A stretch of DNA of 64,000 bases, from contig JAESUZ010003292.1 of the NCBI GenBank assembly GCA_017311185.1, forward strand, positions 62,001 to 126,000, written 5' to 3'. Positions within the stretch are counted from its first letter, which is position 1. Each line of letters opens with the position of its first letter. Origin of the DNA: Proteles cristata cristata (Eukaryota; Chordata; Mammalia; Carnivora; Hyaenidae). Below the pieces are notes generated by a model. It was given only the letters and a program-made list of their open reading frames with translations. It did no database searches and was not told where the DNA came from. The position numbers were made by a program, and so were the translations under genes. Positions 52,665 to 63,981 of this stretch are shown in pieces.

Positions 52665-52679
52665 AAACATAATGGTGCT

Positions 52680-52891
52680 AGGGGTGCCTGGGTGGCTCAG
52701 TCGGTTGGGCACCTGACTTGGCTCGGGTCATAATCTCACCGTTTGTGAGTTCCAGCCCCGCGTCGGGCTCTGTGCTGACAGCTCAGAGCCTGGAGCTGCT
52801 TCGGATTCTGTGTCTCCCTCTCTCTCTGCCCCTCCCCCACCTGCACTCTGTCACTTTCTCTCTCAAAAATAAACGTTAAAAAAAAAAACCT
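52680..52891 (+). mobile_element. CAN-SINE, older long type, complete
   Basis: Head AGGGGTGCCTGGGTGGCTCA. Target-site duplication: ATAATGGTGCT before (to about 52679) and ATAATGGCGCT after (about 52897-52907). Confidence 0.94.
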
Positions 52892-52907
52892 CCAAAAATA
52901 ATGGCGC

Positions 52908-53811
52908 TTGACGCTTCAATTATACTGCTCTGCGGACACCAAATTCTTCAAAAACAGGTAAGTTTTCTAGGTAACAGACTCATCTTCACAAAAACCGGAC
53001 GCTTAGTTTATTTTGGCCGTTTTGCTTGGGGACTGTCGAAAACGTCACAGCACGGTGCTACATGGCTTTTTTAGTACTTCTGTCTCCTTTGTCCCCAGGT
53101 GACCAGATGGTTTAGCGCAGTCCCCTACCCATTATCGTGTTGAGAAGGATGTGTTAAAAAAGAATAAACAGAATTTCCAGGGCTAAACACTTTTCTCACA
53201 AATACAACTCTGGTCTTTAGCGAGGGACTTTATGAAGGCTTTCCTAGAGGTTCCCCGGGTTCCTTCTGCCTTATGGCTGGCTTAATTTTAGATTTCCATC
53301 ATTTTGAAAGGTTAAAATTTCCTCCCTTCCGGATCACGGAGCTGTTATTTTCATGAAATCCGCAAGATCCTTTAGAAGGAGCTCAGGCAGGCTGTAAAAG
53401 TTAGAGCTGTTGCTAAGGGAACCAGGCAAAGCTTGCTTCATGTATCAACCTGGTTATTATATTTAAAATTCAAGCAGCAGTGGGAGATTCCTAAAGGGAG
53501 AGAGAAAATTCTGCTTTTGAAGAAGAAATGGGGGAAATCACTTCTCTCTCATAGAACGGAGCAGTCCCCGAGGCTCATCGTTAGTGGCCTAGAATAAACT
53601 AGGTGACTCCTCTCTTCTTTGTGGGGAAAAGGTAGAACGATGGTGGAATTCTAATGGTGGGAGAAAAGGGAAGCCATTCTTCTGGTAGGAACGTAGAAAA
53701 GGAAACACTGGCATCCCTGTCTTCCCTATTAGCTGACTGAGATGGGAAAGCCTGAAAGCAGACAGTCTAGAGCTATGATATCGCATCTACAGATATTTAA
53801 CAACAATTTTG
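52908..53811. other. Intergenic DNA, nothing recognised
   Basis: About 0.9 kb without a recognised repeat or gene. Confidence 0.45.
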
Positions 53812-53997
53812 AAAGAGAGAGAGAGTGCGAGCATGAGCAGGGGACAGGGGCAGTGGAAGAGAGAGAGAGGGAGAGAGAGAGAGACAGACAGAATCCTAAG
53901 CAGGCTCCATGCTCAGCGCAGAGCCTGACACGGGGCTCGATCCAATGACTCTGAGATCATGACCCAAGCTCAACCGACTGAGCCATCCAGGCGCCCC
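53812..53997 (-). mobile_element. CAN-SINE, old, reverse
   Basis: GAAAGAGAGAGAGAGTGCGA to GAGCCATCCAGGCGCCCC. CAATTTTGAAAGAG on the left and CAATTCTGAGAGAG on the right of the copy suggest a target duplication or a second truncated copy. Confidence 0.85.
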
Positions 53998-54069
53998 AGC
54001 TCTAGACACTTGAAGGACAATTCTGAGAGAGAGAGAGGGAGAGAGAGAGAGAGATAAGTCCAAGAAGCA

Positions 54070-54599
54070 TTTGGATCCCAAAGCATGAAGGTGAGGAAAG
54101 AGCTAAATATCCTTTTCCCCCATAAAAGGAAATCTCTGTTTTTAAAAATTAAAATCCTGAGATGGAAGGAAAATGACATTGCATTGCCCCTACCCGCATG
54201 CCGAGACCTCCTTCCCAGACGGCCCCCATTTTCCCTTCACCCCATCCTGATGTCACCTCATGTGGGAGGAAGGCCACGTTAAGGATGAGAATCATAGATG
54301 GCGAAAGAGCTTCCAGCTCCTCACACTTCATTAACGCATGGCAGAAACTAAGGACCACAGGGTCCCCATCAGGGAGGCACGGGATGCTTTTCTGACACGG
54401 ATGCTTTTCCGCCGAATCATTTAAGGCAGGAATATCCCTGGAAACGTTTGTTGCTTATTAGTCCTCCTCCAGATCTAGAAAGAGCATCGCTTCCAAAGTG
54501 TGTTCCGCAGAACACAGAGCCCAGGAAATGCTCCAGCCATCGCTCCTGGGGGGTAAAACCCAAAGCCCTGAAAGCAGGGACTCGACCAGATGTTTGTAC
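54070..54599. other. Intergenic DNA, nothing recognised
   Basis: No gene or named repeat recognised. Confidence 0.45.
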
Positions 54600-55240
54600 G
54601 CCTAGGTTCACAGTGGTACGGCCCAAATGTGGAAGCAACCGGAATGTGCGTGGATGGATGAATGGATCAACAACATGTTGTCTCTACCTACGATGGGAAA
54701 TCATTCAGCCTTAAGAAGGAAGCGAGTTCAGGGGCGCCTGGGTGGCTTAGTCGGTTAAGCGTCCGACTTTCCCTCAGGTCATGATCTCGCGGTTCGTGGG
54801 TTCGAGCCCCGCGTCGGGCTCTGTGCTGACTGCCAGCTCAGAGCCTGGAGCCTAATTCAGAGTCTGTGTCTCCCTCTCTCTCTGACCCTCCCCTGCTCAC
54901 GCTGTCTCTCTCTCTCTCCTAGAAATAAAAAAAAAAATTAAAAAAAATAAAAGAAGGAAGCGAGTTCAGACACCTGCTACAGACACCGATGAACACCAGG
55001 GACATGATGCTCAGTGACAGGGGACAAATATTGTATGATTCCACTTATGTGGGTTTCCTAGAGGACTCAGGTTCGCACAAGCCATAAATGGCTGGGAGGG
55101 GGATGGGCGTTTAACGAGCAGAGTTTCAGACGGGGAAGATGAAACCGTCTGGAGGGACAGAGATTGGTGACCGGCAGGCACATCAGGCGCGAACGCACTT
55201 CCTGCTCGCGAGCACCGCTTGACGTTGCGTGTCCTCATCA
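54600..55240 (+). mobile_element. L1 3' end, split by a SINE
   Basis: CAAATGTGGAAGCAACCGGA, GGATGGATGAATGGATCAAC, ATGATGCTCAGTGACAGGGG, ATTGTATGATTCCACTTATG and CAGACGGGGAAGATGAAACC follow the L1 3' order. ORF2 is not intact. Confidence 0.85.
54731..54950 (+). mobile_element. CAN-SINE, younger type, complete
   Basis: Near-consensus young copy in L1 text. Exact 18-nt target-site duplication AAGAAGGAAGCGAGTTCA at 54713-54730 and 54951-54968. Confidence 0.96.
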
Positions 55241-55925
55241 CACATGTGCAGAGACGCCCCCACTACGTAGGGGTGCCACCAAACACAACCAGCCTGAGGA
55301 CATCAACTCCCTCCACACCCCCCCACCCCCCCCGCACACGCCGCCTCGGCCCTGGCAGAGCACAGGGCATTCATAATGGACTCCGGGAAGTCCTAGATTG
55401 AAGGCTGTTTAATTCAATTAAATCAGGCATTTCCTCAACTGAATACAGACCCTCTTCTTTTCATGGAACACTATTAATAGCCTGGGAGCCGCTGATAAAG
55501 AGCTTCATACTGTCCAACATCCTTCTGCTGATGCCTCGCTGGGTGCTGTCGGCAAGCCTTAAAAGATAGTCCCTAACAGTTAAACCTCGGTAATATTTGC
55601 TGATTACTGTAAATATTACAGTCAGCGAGCCTAGCGATTTCTTCAGCAGTAAAGAAATGGGCTCAGGGGAGTCAAGCCCTGGGTCAAGATCAGCGGCAGA
55701 GACGAGCCAGGACGCCTGTTTCTCAAACCATCACCAGCTACCCTTTCTGGGTGCCCGGATGTGTGGGCCAGTTACCCAAGGAGACTCGGAACCCCGAGGC
55801 TGGAGACGCCACAGGGGGTGGAATGACCCACCAAGATGGCAGGCTCCCGTCCCTGACATCGCAGAACCCTTGAAGGCCCCGGATCCCAGGCTCCCCTCCT
55901 CTGTTCCTTTCTCCAAAATAGGGCA
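55241..55925. other. Intergenic DNA, nothing recognised
   Basis: Contains C-rich runs near 55315-55335. The plus-strand frame at 55597-56049 runs into the SINE and has no domain. Confidence 0.45.
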
Positions 55926-55936
55926 GGGGGAGTTTA

Positions 55937-56155
55937 CATTTTTTTTAATGTTTTATTTATTTCTGAGAGAGAAAGAGAGAGACAGCATGAGCAGGGGAGG
56001 GGCAGAGAGAGAGGGAGATACAGAATCTGAAACAGGCCCTAGGCTCTGAGCTGTCAGCACAGAGCCCGACACGGGGCTCGAACCCAAGAACCATGAGATC
56101 ATGCATGACCTGAGCCAAAGTTGGACACTCAGCCGACTGAGCCTCCCAGGCGCTT
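55937..56155 (-). mobile_element. CAN-SINE, reverse, complete
   Basis: Reverse copy ending CCTCCCAGGCGCTT. Exact target-site duplication GGGGGAGTTTA at 55926-55936 and 56156-56166. Confidence 0.94.
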
Positions 56156-56239
56156 GGGGGAGTTTAGAGACATCCCCTCCCCTACAGCAATTCCTGAATT
56201 CTCTTGAGGGAAGGTTCCTCAGGGTGCTGACTAAAGCGC

Positions 56240-56760
56240 ACATTCCAGTGAACTAAGTCAGACCGAGAGAGAAAGAGAGGGGGGGGGAGGGGAACACCGC
56301 ATGACTTCATTTATATGCGGAATCTAGGAAACCTCAGCAAACTCATAGGAACAGAGGTCAGATATGGGGTTGCCAGAGTTGGAGGTGGGAGGGATCGGGC
56401 GAAGGCGTCAGAAGGTACAGGCTTCCAGCTGTAACGTAAATAAACACATTCTGGGTCTGTCACCTACGGCGGGACTGTGGTCAATCACACTGTATAGTAT
56501 ATTTGAAAGTCACTAGGAGGGGCGCCTCGGTGGCTCAGTCGGGTGAGTGTCCGACTTCAGCTCAGGTCATGATCTCTACAGTTTGTGAGTTCGAGCCCCA
56601 CGTCAGGTTCTGTGCTGACAGCTCGGAGCCTGAACCTGCTTTCGATTCTGTGTCTCCCTCTCTCTCTGCCCCTCTCCAGCTCGTGCTCTGTCTCTCTCTG
56701 CCTCAAAAATAAATAAACGTTTAAAATTTTTAAAAAACATATAAATAAAAGGGATCATAA
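56240..56760 (+). mobile_element. L1 3' end fragment, split by a SINE
   Basis: CGCATGACTTCATTTATATG, ATCTAGGAAACCTCAGCAAA, ATATGGGGTTGCCAGAGTTG and TGGTCAATCACACTGTATAG are L1 3'-end text. Confidence 0.75.
56519..56735 (+). mobile_element. CAN-SINE, older long type
   Basis: Head GGGGCGCCTCGGTGGCTCAG, CT-rich body, tail CTCAAAAATAAATAAACGTT. Confidence 0.94.
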
Positions 56761-56930
56761 CAGAACATCCTCTCGTTTTGTTCCCCATCGCACAGATAGG
56801 AGGTTCAACAGAGCTGAAGTGATCATCTGGACCCACACAGCTGCTTTTTCGAACTGCTTTTAAAACAGACGCAGAAGCAAAATATTCCTTTCCTCGAGGA
56901 AAGAAGATGCAGGTTTGTTATTTTATTTTT

Positions 56931-57144
56931 TTTAAATATTTTTTAAAATTTATTTCTAGGAAAGAGAGAGAGACAGCGTGAGCAGGGGAGGGTCAGAGAG
57001 AGAGGGAGTCACAGACTGAAACAGGCTCCAGGCTCTGAGCTGGCAGTCAGCACAGAGCCCGACGCGGGGCCCGAACCACGAACCGTGAGATCATGACCTA
57101 AGCGAAAGTCGGACGCTTAACCGACTAAGCCACCCAGGCGCCCC
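56931..57144 (-). mobile_element. CAN-SINE, younger type, reverse
   Basis: Reverse young copy ending GCCACCCAGGCGCCCC. TGTTATTTTATTTT precedes and follows it. Confidence 0.95.
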
Positions 57145-57159
57145 TGTTATTTTATTTTA

Positions 57160-57369
57160 TTTTAAGTTGATTTATTTACTTTTGAGACAGGGAGAGACAG
57201 AACACAAGGAGGGAGGGTCAGAGAGAAAGAAGGAGACACAGGATCCGAAGCAGCTCCAGGCTCCGAGCTGTCAGCACAGAGCCCGACGCGGGGCTCAAAC
57301 CCACGAACCCGTGAGATCATGACCTGAGCCGAAGTCAGATGATCAGCCGATGGACCCCCCCAGGCGCCA
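57160..57369 (-). mobile_element. CAN-SINE, older long type, reverse
   Basis: TATTTTAAGTTGATTTATTT to GGACCCCCCCAGGCGCCA, in direct tandem with its left neighbour. Confidence 0.92.
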
Positions 57370-58199
57370 TATTTGTTTAGTTTTTAAAGAAAAATCTGAC
57401 TGTACGCTCCCCTCTATCCATCCCAGCAAACTGGCCCCGTTCCACCCTCCTGGTCCAGGGGAGACTGTCTTTCTGTCCAGGTTCCCAGCCTCCTTCCTGC
57501 TCTTTCGGGAGGTCCAGCCACCCCAGGGGGACATCCTGGCCACCATCTTCCTTGCTGGAGACCCAGTTCTGTCTGCAGCCCTGACCCAGCTCGCTTCCTG
57601 CGTGTTGATGGGGACCACATGGTATCTGGCTCTGCTCACCCAGCAACTTCCTTCTGAGCACACAGCTATCTCAGGCTCTAACTATGCTGCAAGGGGAAGG
57701 GGGAGCGGGCAGCCCGGAGCTCTCCCTCCCCGAGGAGCTCACCCCCACCCACCCCAGCTGCAGGGCTGGAGGAGCCGCAGCAAGGCTGGGCACACACACG
57801 GCATTCCGTGGTCACTTGGCAGGGCCCCGCCGGAGAGCAGATGGAAAAGTCTGACACTCAATTCCCCACATTCCTTTTCTGAGCGCGCTACAAGGCTCAG
57901 CCTCAGCAAGTTAGAGTCTTTTCAAGTGAGTTGAAACCCAGCTCCTCCCCACGCACATCGACACCAGTTTTCTTTATTTCGGGTCACAGGAGGGGGATAG
58001 CTGAGATCTAGATCCGTAGATCACTGGGTATGCTGCGGCTCCAGGAACTGTCCGCCTGCCTTTGCTGGTGATGCTCTGCTCCCGATGAGGGGAGCCCAGG
58101 GTCAGAGCTGCTCTGTTTGTGGGGTCTTCCCTGAGTGGGCTTCCCCCACGGGGGCCTCAACGCTGCCCAGGGCCCTGGAGTCCTTACCAGATCGAGGGA
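57370..58199. other. Intergenic DNA, nothing recognised
   Basis: A 194-codon plus-strand frame (57350-57934) begins inside the SINE and shows no domain; three minus-strand frames overlap it. I do not call a gene. Confidence 0.45.
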
Positions 58200-58400
58200 C
58201 ATGGCTAGGAGCCACAGACCTGGCGTTCGACCCTGGCTTTCTGGCTGCCTGGGAAGAGCGCTGAAACTATCTGGGCTGTTTCCCATCTGGAAAATGGGCA
58301 TAATAGTGTCTGGTTCACGAAGTCTTACACGAGATGCCGTGTGTCCAGTGCTGGGCCCCCCCTGAGGGCCCAGCAAATGGCGGCCATCATTATTTCCTTG
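58200..58400 (+). mobile_element. MIR remnant
   Basis: AGACCTGGCGTTCGACCCTG, TTTCCCATCTGGAAAATGGG and CATAATAGTGTCTGGTTCAC follow the MIR core. Confidence 0.8.
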
Positions 58401-58667
58401 AGCTCTTGGAACACATCTCACTTTTCCACGGCTCCCCTTGGCCACGGAAGCGCCACCAACTATGCCACGACTATGGCCATCACAGAGCCTAAGTAATGGT
58501 CATCTGGAAATAATTGATTCAATTACGTAAAAATTCACTGCACGCACACACACACACGCACACACTCACAGAGGCCATTTGGGGCTCTTAATTTGTGGGT
58601 TTCCTAGTAAAATAAACTTGGGGGATATAAGAGTACTTGAAATTTGACCCAAGAATGAGTAATCTGA

Positions 58668-58702
58668 ATTTTTTAAATGTTTATTTATTTGAGAGAGAGG
58701 GG

Positions 58703-58737
<35 letters not shown>

Positions 58738-58907
58738 ATATGAGTAGAAGAGGGACAGAGAGAGATGGAGACACAGAGTCCAAAGCAGGCTCCAGGCTCT
58801 GAGCTGTCAGCACAGAGCCCGATGCAGGGCTCGAACTCCCGAACTGTGAGATCATGACCTGAGCCGAAGTCAAACCGACTTAACTGACGGAGCCACCCAG
58901 GCGCCCC
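58668..58907 (-). mobile_element. CAN-SINE, reverse, with expanded GA tract
   Basis: TTTTTTAAATGTTTATTTAT to GCCACCCAGGCGCCCC, with an enlarged GAGAGA run. Confidence 0.93.
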
Positions 58908-59031
58908 AAGGATGAGTACTTTGATCTGTATTGTTAAACTACTTTCCAGAAAGGTTGCATTCATTCACACTTGGACATAATTGTAGGAAAGTGCCTGCTT
59001 CCCTACTCCTTCTTCAATAACGCCCATAGTA

Positions 59032-59152
59032 GGGGCACCTGGCTGGCTCAGTTGCGGAATGTGCAACTGACCCTTAATCTACAGGTTGTGACTTCAAGCC
59101 CCACGTTGGGTGTAGCAATCACTTAAAAATAAATAAATAAACTTAAAAATTG
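59032..59152 (+). mobile_element. CAN-SINE, older short type
   Basis: GGGGCACCTGGCTGGCTCAG, TTGTGACTTCAAGCCCCACG, end ATCACTTAAAAATAAATAAA. Confidence 0.92.
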
Positions 59153-59159
59153 CCGATAG

Positions 59160-59202
59160 CCATATATATATGCCATAAATATATATATATATATATATAT
59201 AT
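59160..59202. repeat. (TA)n microsatellite
   Basis: Interrupted TATATA run between two SINEs, probably grown from their tails. Confidence 0.9.
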
Positions 59203-59408
59203 TTATTTATTTATTTATTTCGGAGAGAGAGAGACAGCATGAGCAGGGGAGGGTCAGAGAGAGAGGGAGACACAGAATCTGAAACAGGCTCCAGGCTCTG
59301 AGCTGGCTCTCAGCACAGAGCGTGACGTGAGGCTCGAACCCGTGATCTGTGAGATCATGACCTGAGCCGAAGTCAGACGCCCAACCGACTGAGCCACCCA
59401 GGCGCCCC
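59203..59408 (-). mobile_element. CAN-SINE, reverse
   Basis: TTATTTATTTATTTATTTCG to GCCACCCAGGCGCCCC. Confidence 0.94.
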
Positions 59409-59499
59409 TCACAGTTGGACTTACACGCATCCAATCACGAAGAGCCCTTATCTGGCGCCTGTGTTCTCAACTCTGTCCATCTCCTGTCACTCTATGCTC

Positions 59500-59790
59500 C
59501 CACTAGACTTAGCGGCTCACCCTTCCATAAACAGGCTCATGCTCGGCTCCCTGTCACTATGCACTGTGTCTGCCACCTGGACCTTGCTCCCTGATCCACT
59601 CAGGACTCCGGCTCATTCTTCCAGCTGAAAGCTCCCTGTCTGTGAAGCCCTCTCTGATGCCCGCGGACAGATGGAGGTCCTTCATCTCCTGCTGTGTTTT
59701 AAACATTCCTATGATTATGACTGTACATCTGTTTACAGGTACTGTGACCCTTCCACTTCAAATTCCCATAACCTATCGGTGTATTGTGGC
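59500..59790 (+). mobile_element. L2 remnant
   Basis: GCCACCTGGACCTTGCTCCC, CAGCTGAAAGCTCCCTGTCT GTGAAGCCC and CTTCATCTCCTGCTGTGTTT resemble L2. Confidence 0.55.
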
Positions 59791-60244
59791 TCAAGGTCCT
59801 CACTCAAGAGAACGTATGGAGTCAAAGAGCATAACTGGGAAACCTGGCTGGGATGTGCCGTGGAAGGCCTCGAACACAGATGTCGGTGGGCTGTGAGCTG
59901 GCCAGGGCCAGGCCAGAGCTATACTCATTCATCTGGCAGAGAAGCGATACCTGGATTGGAGTACAGAGGCCACAGAAAGCCAGGAACCAGTTAAGAGGCC
60001 ATTACAACATTTCAGGGCAGACAGAGGCAGTCCTGAATAAGGGTGGGTGGCTGAGGCTTGGAAAGAAGGGCACATTGTTGAGGGATGACGCATGGTTAGA
60101 ATGATCAGGACACCGAGGTTGGACAGAGCCAAAACTGACCAGGAGCCGAAAATTCTCAGGGAATTTTCAATGCTGTGTTTTGAGTCATCTGCAAACCTCA
60201 CAATGGATGTTACCGTAAAATATAAGTGAATTATTACAATGACA

Positions 60245-60440
60245 CTGATGACTGCTCTAGAATCAGCTGAGTGACCTCAGTCAAGTCTTTGTAACTGTTT
60301 CCTTGCCTGTGAAATGGGATCATCGTGGTGCCTCCTCTATGGGGCTGTGGTAAGGATTGAGTGAGTTAACCCTTGGGACACACTTAGAGCAAGGTCATGC
60401 ACACAGTAAGCACTCCACCACTGTGGCTATTTGAAATATT
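60245..60440 (+). mobile_element. MIR remnant
   Basis: CTGAGTGACCTCAGTCAAGT, CTGTTTCCTTGCCTGTGAAATGGG with ATCATCGTGG, GGTAAGGATTGAGTGAGTTA and CACACAGTAAGCACTCC cover most of a MIR. Confidence 0.92.
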
Positions 60441-62293
60441 ATTATTCATATATTTCCCCCAAGAGGCACCCATTCATCCCTGTATCTAAGTAGGTACCTA
60501 CTTGCGACAAGAAGTGACTAGTCATTCAATGGCTTCTGGAGACTTGCATGGGGCAACACATGAAAGGCTTTCTGAAGGCTGTGATTGGGGGACTAAGGGC
60601 CACATAGATGGAGAGACGGGAAGTCACCCACCCCAAGCAAGAGCCACTCATGTCCCGAGAGTGAGGGCAGGATGCTATTTTTCCACCAGGATCCCAATGT
60701 GCAAGGCTCCCAACGTGGGTTGAGAGGGAGAAATTGGAGCTCGAAGCTCTCTAATTCTTCCAACCCAGCCTTAACCCTGCCGTCTTGCCCGTAAGAAAAG
60801 CGAGATGAACCAATGTGTTTATAATTGCTCTTATCATCTCGAGAGAAGAGATCAAACCATCCGAGGAGATGCCCATTATGGATCCCGCCATCTTACTCAT
60901 GACGAAAGCAAACACATCCCAGGGCTTTGAGTCTGTCCTCTTTCCCAGAACGAGGCTGAGGGGCACCGCTGTCTTCATCAAAGCTGCTCTTGGTCTTCCT
61001 TGTGAACAGAGGTTCAAATGTCAAAGAGTCTGTGGAGCTCTTCTGGAACTCTCCATCCATTCTGCCCTTGCCTTCAGACTTGGCTGGCTCAGTCCTCCAG
61101 GACGGGGTTCTGACGCTGTAAGGTCTCTCTCTGGTTCGCGCCGCCATGTTTTCAGGATCATGTTCACAGTTAATGCCTTTGTGTTGGAACAAGGTGTGCA
61201 CTGTGCCTGTGGGTGAAAACAAAATCCCTGAGACACAGAGCTGACTTCCAGAAAATGCTCCTGTGCTAAGTCGGCCAACAGACTCCATAGCTAATCGGAA
61301 CCAGATGTGAGTTCTTTCACGGAAATATATTGCAGGTCACAGATTTCTTTTTCCGAGAGTACCCATAATAACAATTAAAATCATAAAATGTGTTTTCCCT
61401 AGATACTTTCTCCTGGTCAACCAAGCAATATAGTCTGATAAGTGGGGGCCAACCCGCGCCAAAACCAACATATTTGCTTCGTTAGAAATCTGCAGAATGT
61501 GTCTGTCTGCAGAGGTGTGCTCTGGTCAGACGAGGGGCAGCCACCAGCACGCAGTTTCCTAAAATATCCGTGCACGCAGGGACGATAAGCAGACTGCGTG
61601 GATTTGCGGCCGGGAGGCCGGGGAGAGAGAAAAGCCGCGGAGAGAGGCATACAGTAAGTGGCATTAAGCATAATTCACATAATGTGGCAGATACTTCCTG
61701 CGTTTAAAAAACGGGGTCTCCCAAAGAGCCCGGCAGCCGATGACTTTCTCCGCACCAGCATCTCTGCCAAGGTCAAACGCTGGGCTCATGGCCACCTCTG
61801 GGAAGCACGACTAGGAAATTCACCAGGTCGTTCTGTCAGAGGAAGTCTTTTACCGAGACGTGGTTTTGTTTTGAAGACATTGTCTGGCTTTCCCAGGAGC
61901 TGATCCTCTGCCTTCTAAACAGCCCACTCAGCCAGTCGGGGTCAGCTGGCCCCACTTGGGTCCCTACTTTACAGACGGTGACCCAGCATGCAACTCGAAA
62001 CACCAGCAGGCAGGGACCTCCTGGGCCCAGCACCTTCCGGCCCTGGGGGCTGTTGCCTGACTTGTTGGCATTCATTTCTATTCCACTACATCCCTTATTT
62101 CCCAGTCCCAGACCCCCTCCGCCTCCCTACTCAGCCCTAGGACCCACTAGAGTTGATGACACCCACCCGCAACCGCACACGCATGCCCAGGCACCCTGGG
62201 TGGCACACCCTCTAAGCCTGGTCAAAGGATTAATGATGGATTTGATGAAGGCATGTGATCAGTGGAGGTTTTAGACTTCAGATCCTTTCTTTT
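60441..62293. other. Intergenic DNA, longest repeat-poor stretch
   Basis: About 1.85 kb in which I recognise no SINE, L1, L2 or MIR. Overlapping open frames at 60815-61288 on both strands show no domain. It is the longest stretch free of recognised repeats in the window and could hold distal regulatory sequence, but nothing specific supports that. Confidence 0.45.
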
Positions 62294-62310
62294 AAAAAGT
62301 TCCCTTTTAA

Positions 62311-62491
62311 GGGTGCCTGGGGGGCTCAGTTGGTTAAGCATCTGACTTTGGCTCAGTTATGGGTTTGAGCCCTGCATCAGGCTCTGTGCTGACAGCTCAG
62401 AGCCTGGAGCCTGTTTTGGATTCTATGTCTCCGTCTCTCTTTGCCCTGTTCTCTCTCCCTCTCTCTCTCAAATAAACATTAGAAAAAAAAT
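62311..62491 (+). mobile_element. CAN-SINE, first of two at one target
   Basis: GGGTGCCTGGGGGGCTCAGT, shortened tRNA part, tail CTCAAATAAACATTAGAAAA. AGTTCCCTTTTAA precedes it (62298-62310) and follows it (62492-62504). Confidence 0.93.
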
Positions 62492-62504
62492 AGTTCCCTT
62501 TTAA

Positions 62505-62750
62505 GGTACCTGGGTGGCTCGGTCTGCTAAGCATCTGACTCTTGATTTTAGCTCAGGTCATGATCTCATGGTTCAGTTTGTGGGATCGAGCCCTGAGTCG
62601 GGCTCTGGGCTATCAGTGCAGAGCCTGCTGGGGATTCTTTCTCTCCCTCTCTCTCTCTCTCTCTGCCTCTCCCCTGCTTGCTCTCTCTCTCTCTCTCAAA
62701 ATAAATATATAAACATTAAAAAAAAAAAGAAATTACTTAAAGAAATAAAA
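62505..62750 (+). mobile_element. CAN-SINE, second at the same target
   Basis: GGTACCTGGGTGGCTCGGTC with GACTCTTGATTTTAGCTCAG, long CT body and A-rich tail, followed by a third AGTTCCCTTTTAA at 62751-62763. Confidence 0.93.
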
Positions 62751-62776
62751 AGTTCCCTTTTAAAATAGTTAATACA

Positions 62777-62985
62777 GGGGCACCCGGCAAGGTTAAGTGT
62801 CCAACTTCACTTCAGGTCATGATCTCACAGTTTGTGGGTTTGAGCCCCACGTTGGGCTCTGTACTGACAAATCAGAGCCTGGAGCCTGCTTCAGATTCTG
62901 TCTGCCCCTCCCTCACTCATGCTCTGTCTCTCTCTGTCTCAAAAATAAATAAAACATAAAAAAATAATAAATAAATAAAAGTTAA
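62777..62985 (+). mobile_element. CAN-SINE, third in the row
   Basis: Head shortened (GGGGCACCCGGCAAGGTTAAG). AGTTAATACA lies before it (62767-62776) and after it (about 62982-62991). Confidence 0.92.
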
Positions 62986-62999
62986 TACATTCACACGGT

Positions 63000-63640
63000 T
63001 CCAAAAAAAGTAAAGTTTAAGAAACTAACAAATAATAAAGTGGGAAACTATGCATCTATACGTTAAAAATGAATACATTGAAAATCTGAGATGGCATAGG
63101 GCATCTTCCATAGTCTCAAAGGACCTCCCTACAAAACACTCACTCATTACAAAGGGATAAAGAGCAATTTTACAGAGGAGAACCTTGGCAGACAACACCC
63201 TAACAAAGCGATTAGCTTTGATGACATCATCATCAATGCGACAAATCAAAATCACGTGCCACCTGACAGGATGCGATGTGAGAAGATCCTCGATCACTGC
63301 TGTGATGGTCCTGTCCGAGATTCTAGAACCCAAATCTAAGCGTGAGGAAACGTCAGAGGCCCCCAAGTTGAAAGACACTCTATAGGTTTACGGCCTGTAA
63401 TCCCCATGTCCTCCAGGGTAGAGGAGGCTCTTGGGGGCTGTTCCAGATGGAAGGAGACCAAAAACAACTTAACAGCCACGTGATTATGAACTGGATCCTT
63501 TCACTTCTAGGAAGGACATCGTTGGGGCCCTTGGAGAAATGTGAATGGTAGAAATGTATCTAATGTCAATTTCTGGTTTTACTGGTTGTATCGTGACTAT
63601 GTCAGAGAGGGTCCCCGTTGTAAGGGATCCACCAGGGATG
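63000..63640. repeat. Old dispersed repeat, family not named
   Basis: TGGCAGACAACACCCTAACA, TTTGATGACATCATCATCAA, AGACACTCTATAGGTTTACG and GTATCTAATGTCAATTTCTG resemble a repeat common in mammalian DNA, perhaps an old L1 3' end. Open frames here (63025-63378) are not genes. Confidence 0.5.
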
Positions 63641-63681
63641 ACGGATGCATCATATCAGCAACTTATTCTCTATTTTCTTTT

Positions 63682-63887
63682 AAGTTTATTTATTTATTTC
63701 TGAGAGAGAGAAAGAGAGCATGTGCACAAGCTGGAGAGGGGGTGGGGGGGGGCACAGAATCCGAAGCAGGCTCCCGGCTCTGAGCAACTGTCAGCGAGTC
63801 CTACACAGGGTTCAAACCCACAGACTATGAGATCCTGACCTGAGCCGAAGTCAGACACTCAACCGACTGAGCCACCCAGACGCCCCT
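63682..63887 (-). mobile_element. CAN-SINE, reverse
   Basis: TTAAGTTTATTTATTTATTT to GCCACCCAGACGCCCC. CAACTTATTCTC before and GGAACTTACTCTC after are a diverged target duplication. Confidence 0.92.
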
Positions 63888-63937
63888 CAGGAACTTACTC
63901 TCAAATGGCTCAGGAAAAAAAAAGTTGTTTTGCTCTT

Positions 63938-63981
63938 TGGGTTTTTTTGTTTGTTTGTTTTTGTTTTTGTTTTTGTTTTTA
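63938..63981. repeat. (TTTG)n/(TTTTTG)n simple repeat
   Basis: GTTTTTTTGTTTGTTTGTTT followed by TTTTTG units to the edge of the window. Confidence 0.9.

Noticed and set aside
57350..57934. 194-codon plus-strand frame
   Set aside because: Begins inside a reverse SINE and has no domain or splice structure; three other frames overlap it.
63025..63378. 117-codon minus-strand frame
   Set aside because: Lies in an old dispersed repeat and shows no domain.
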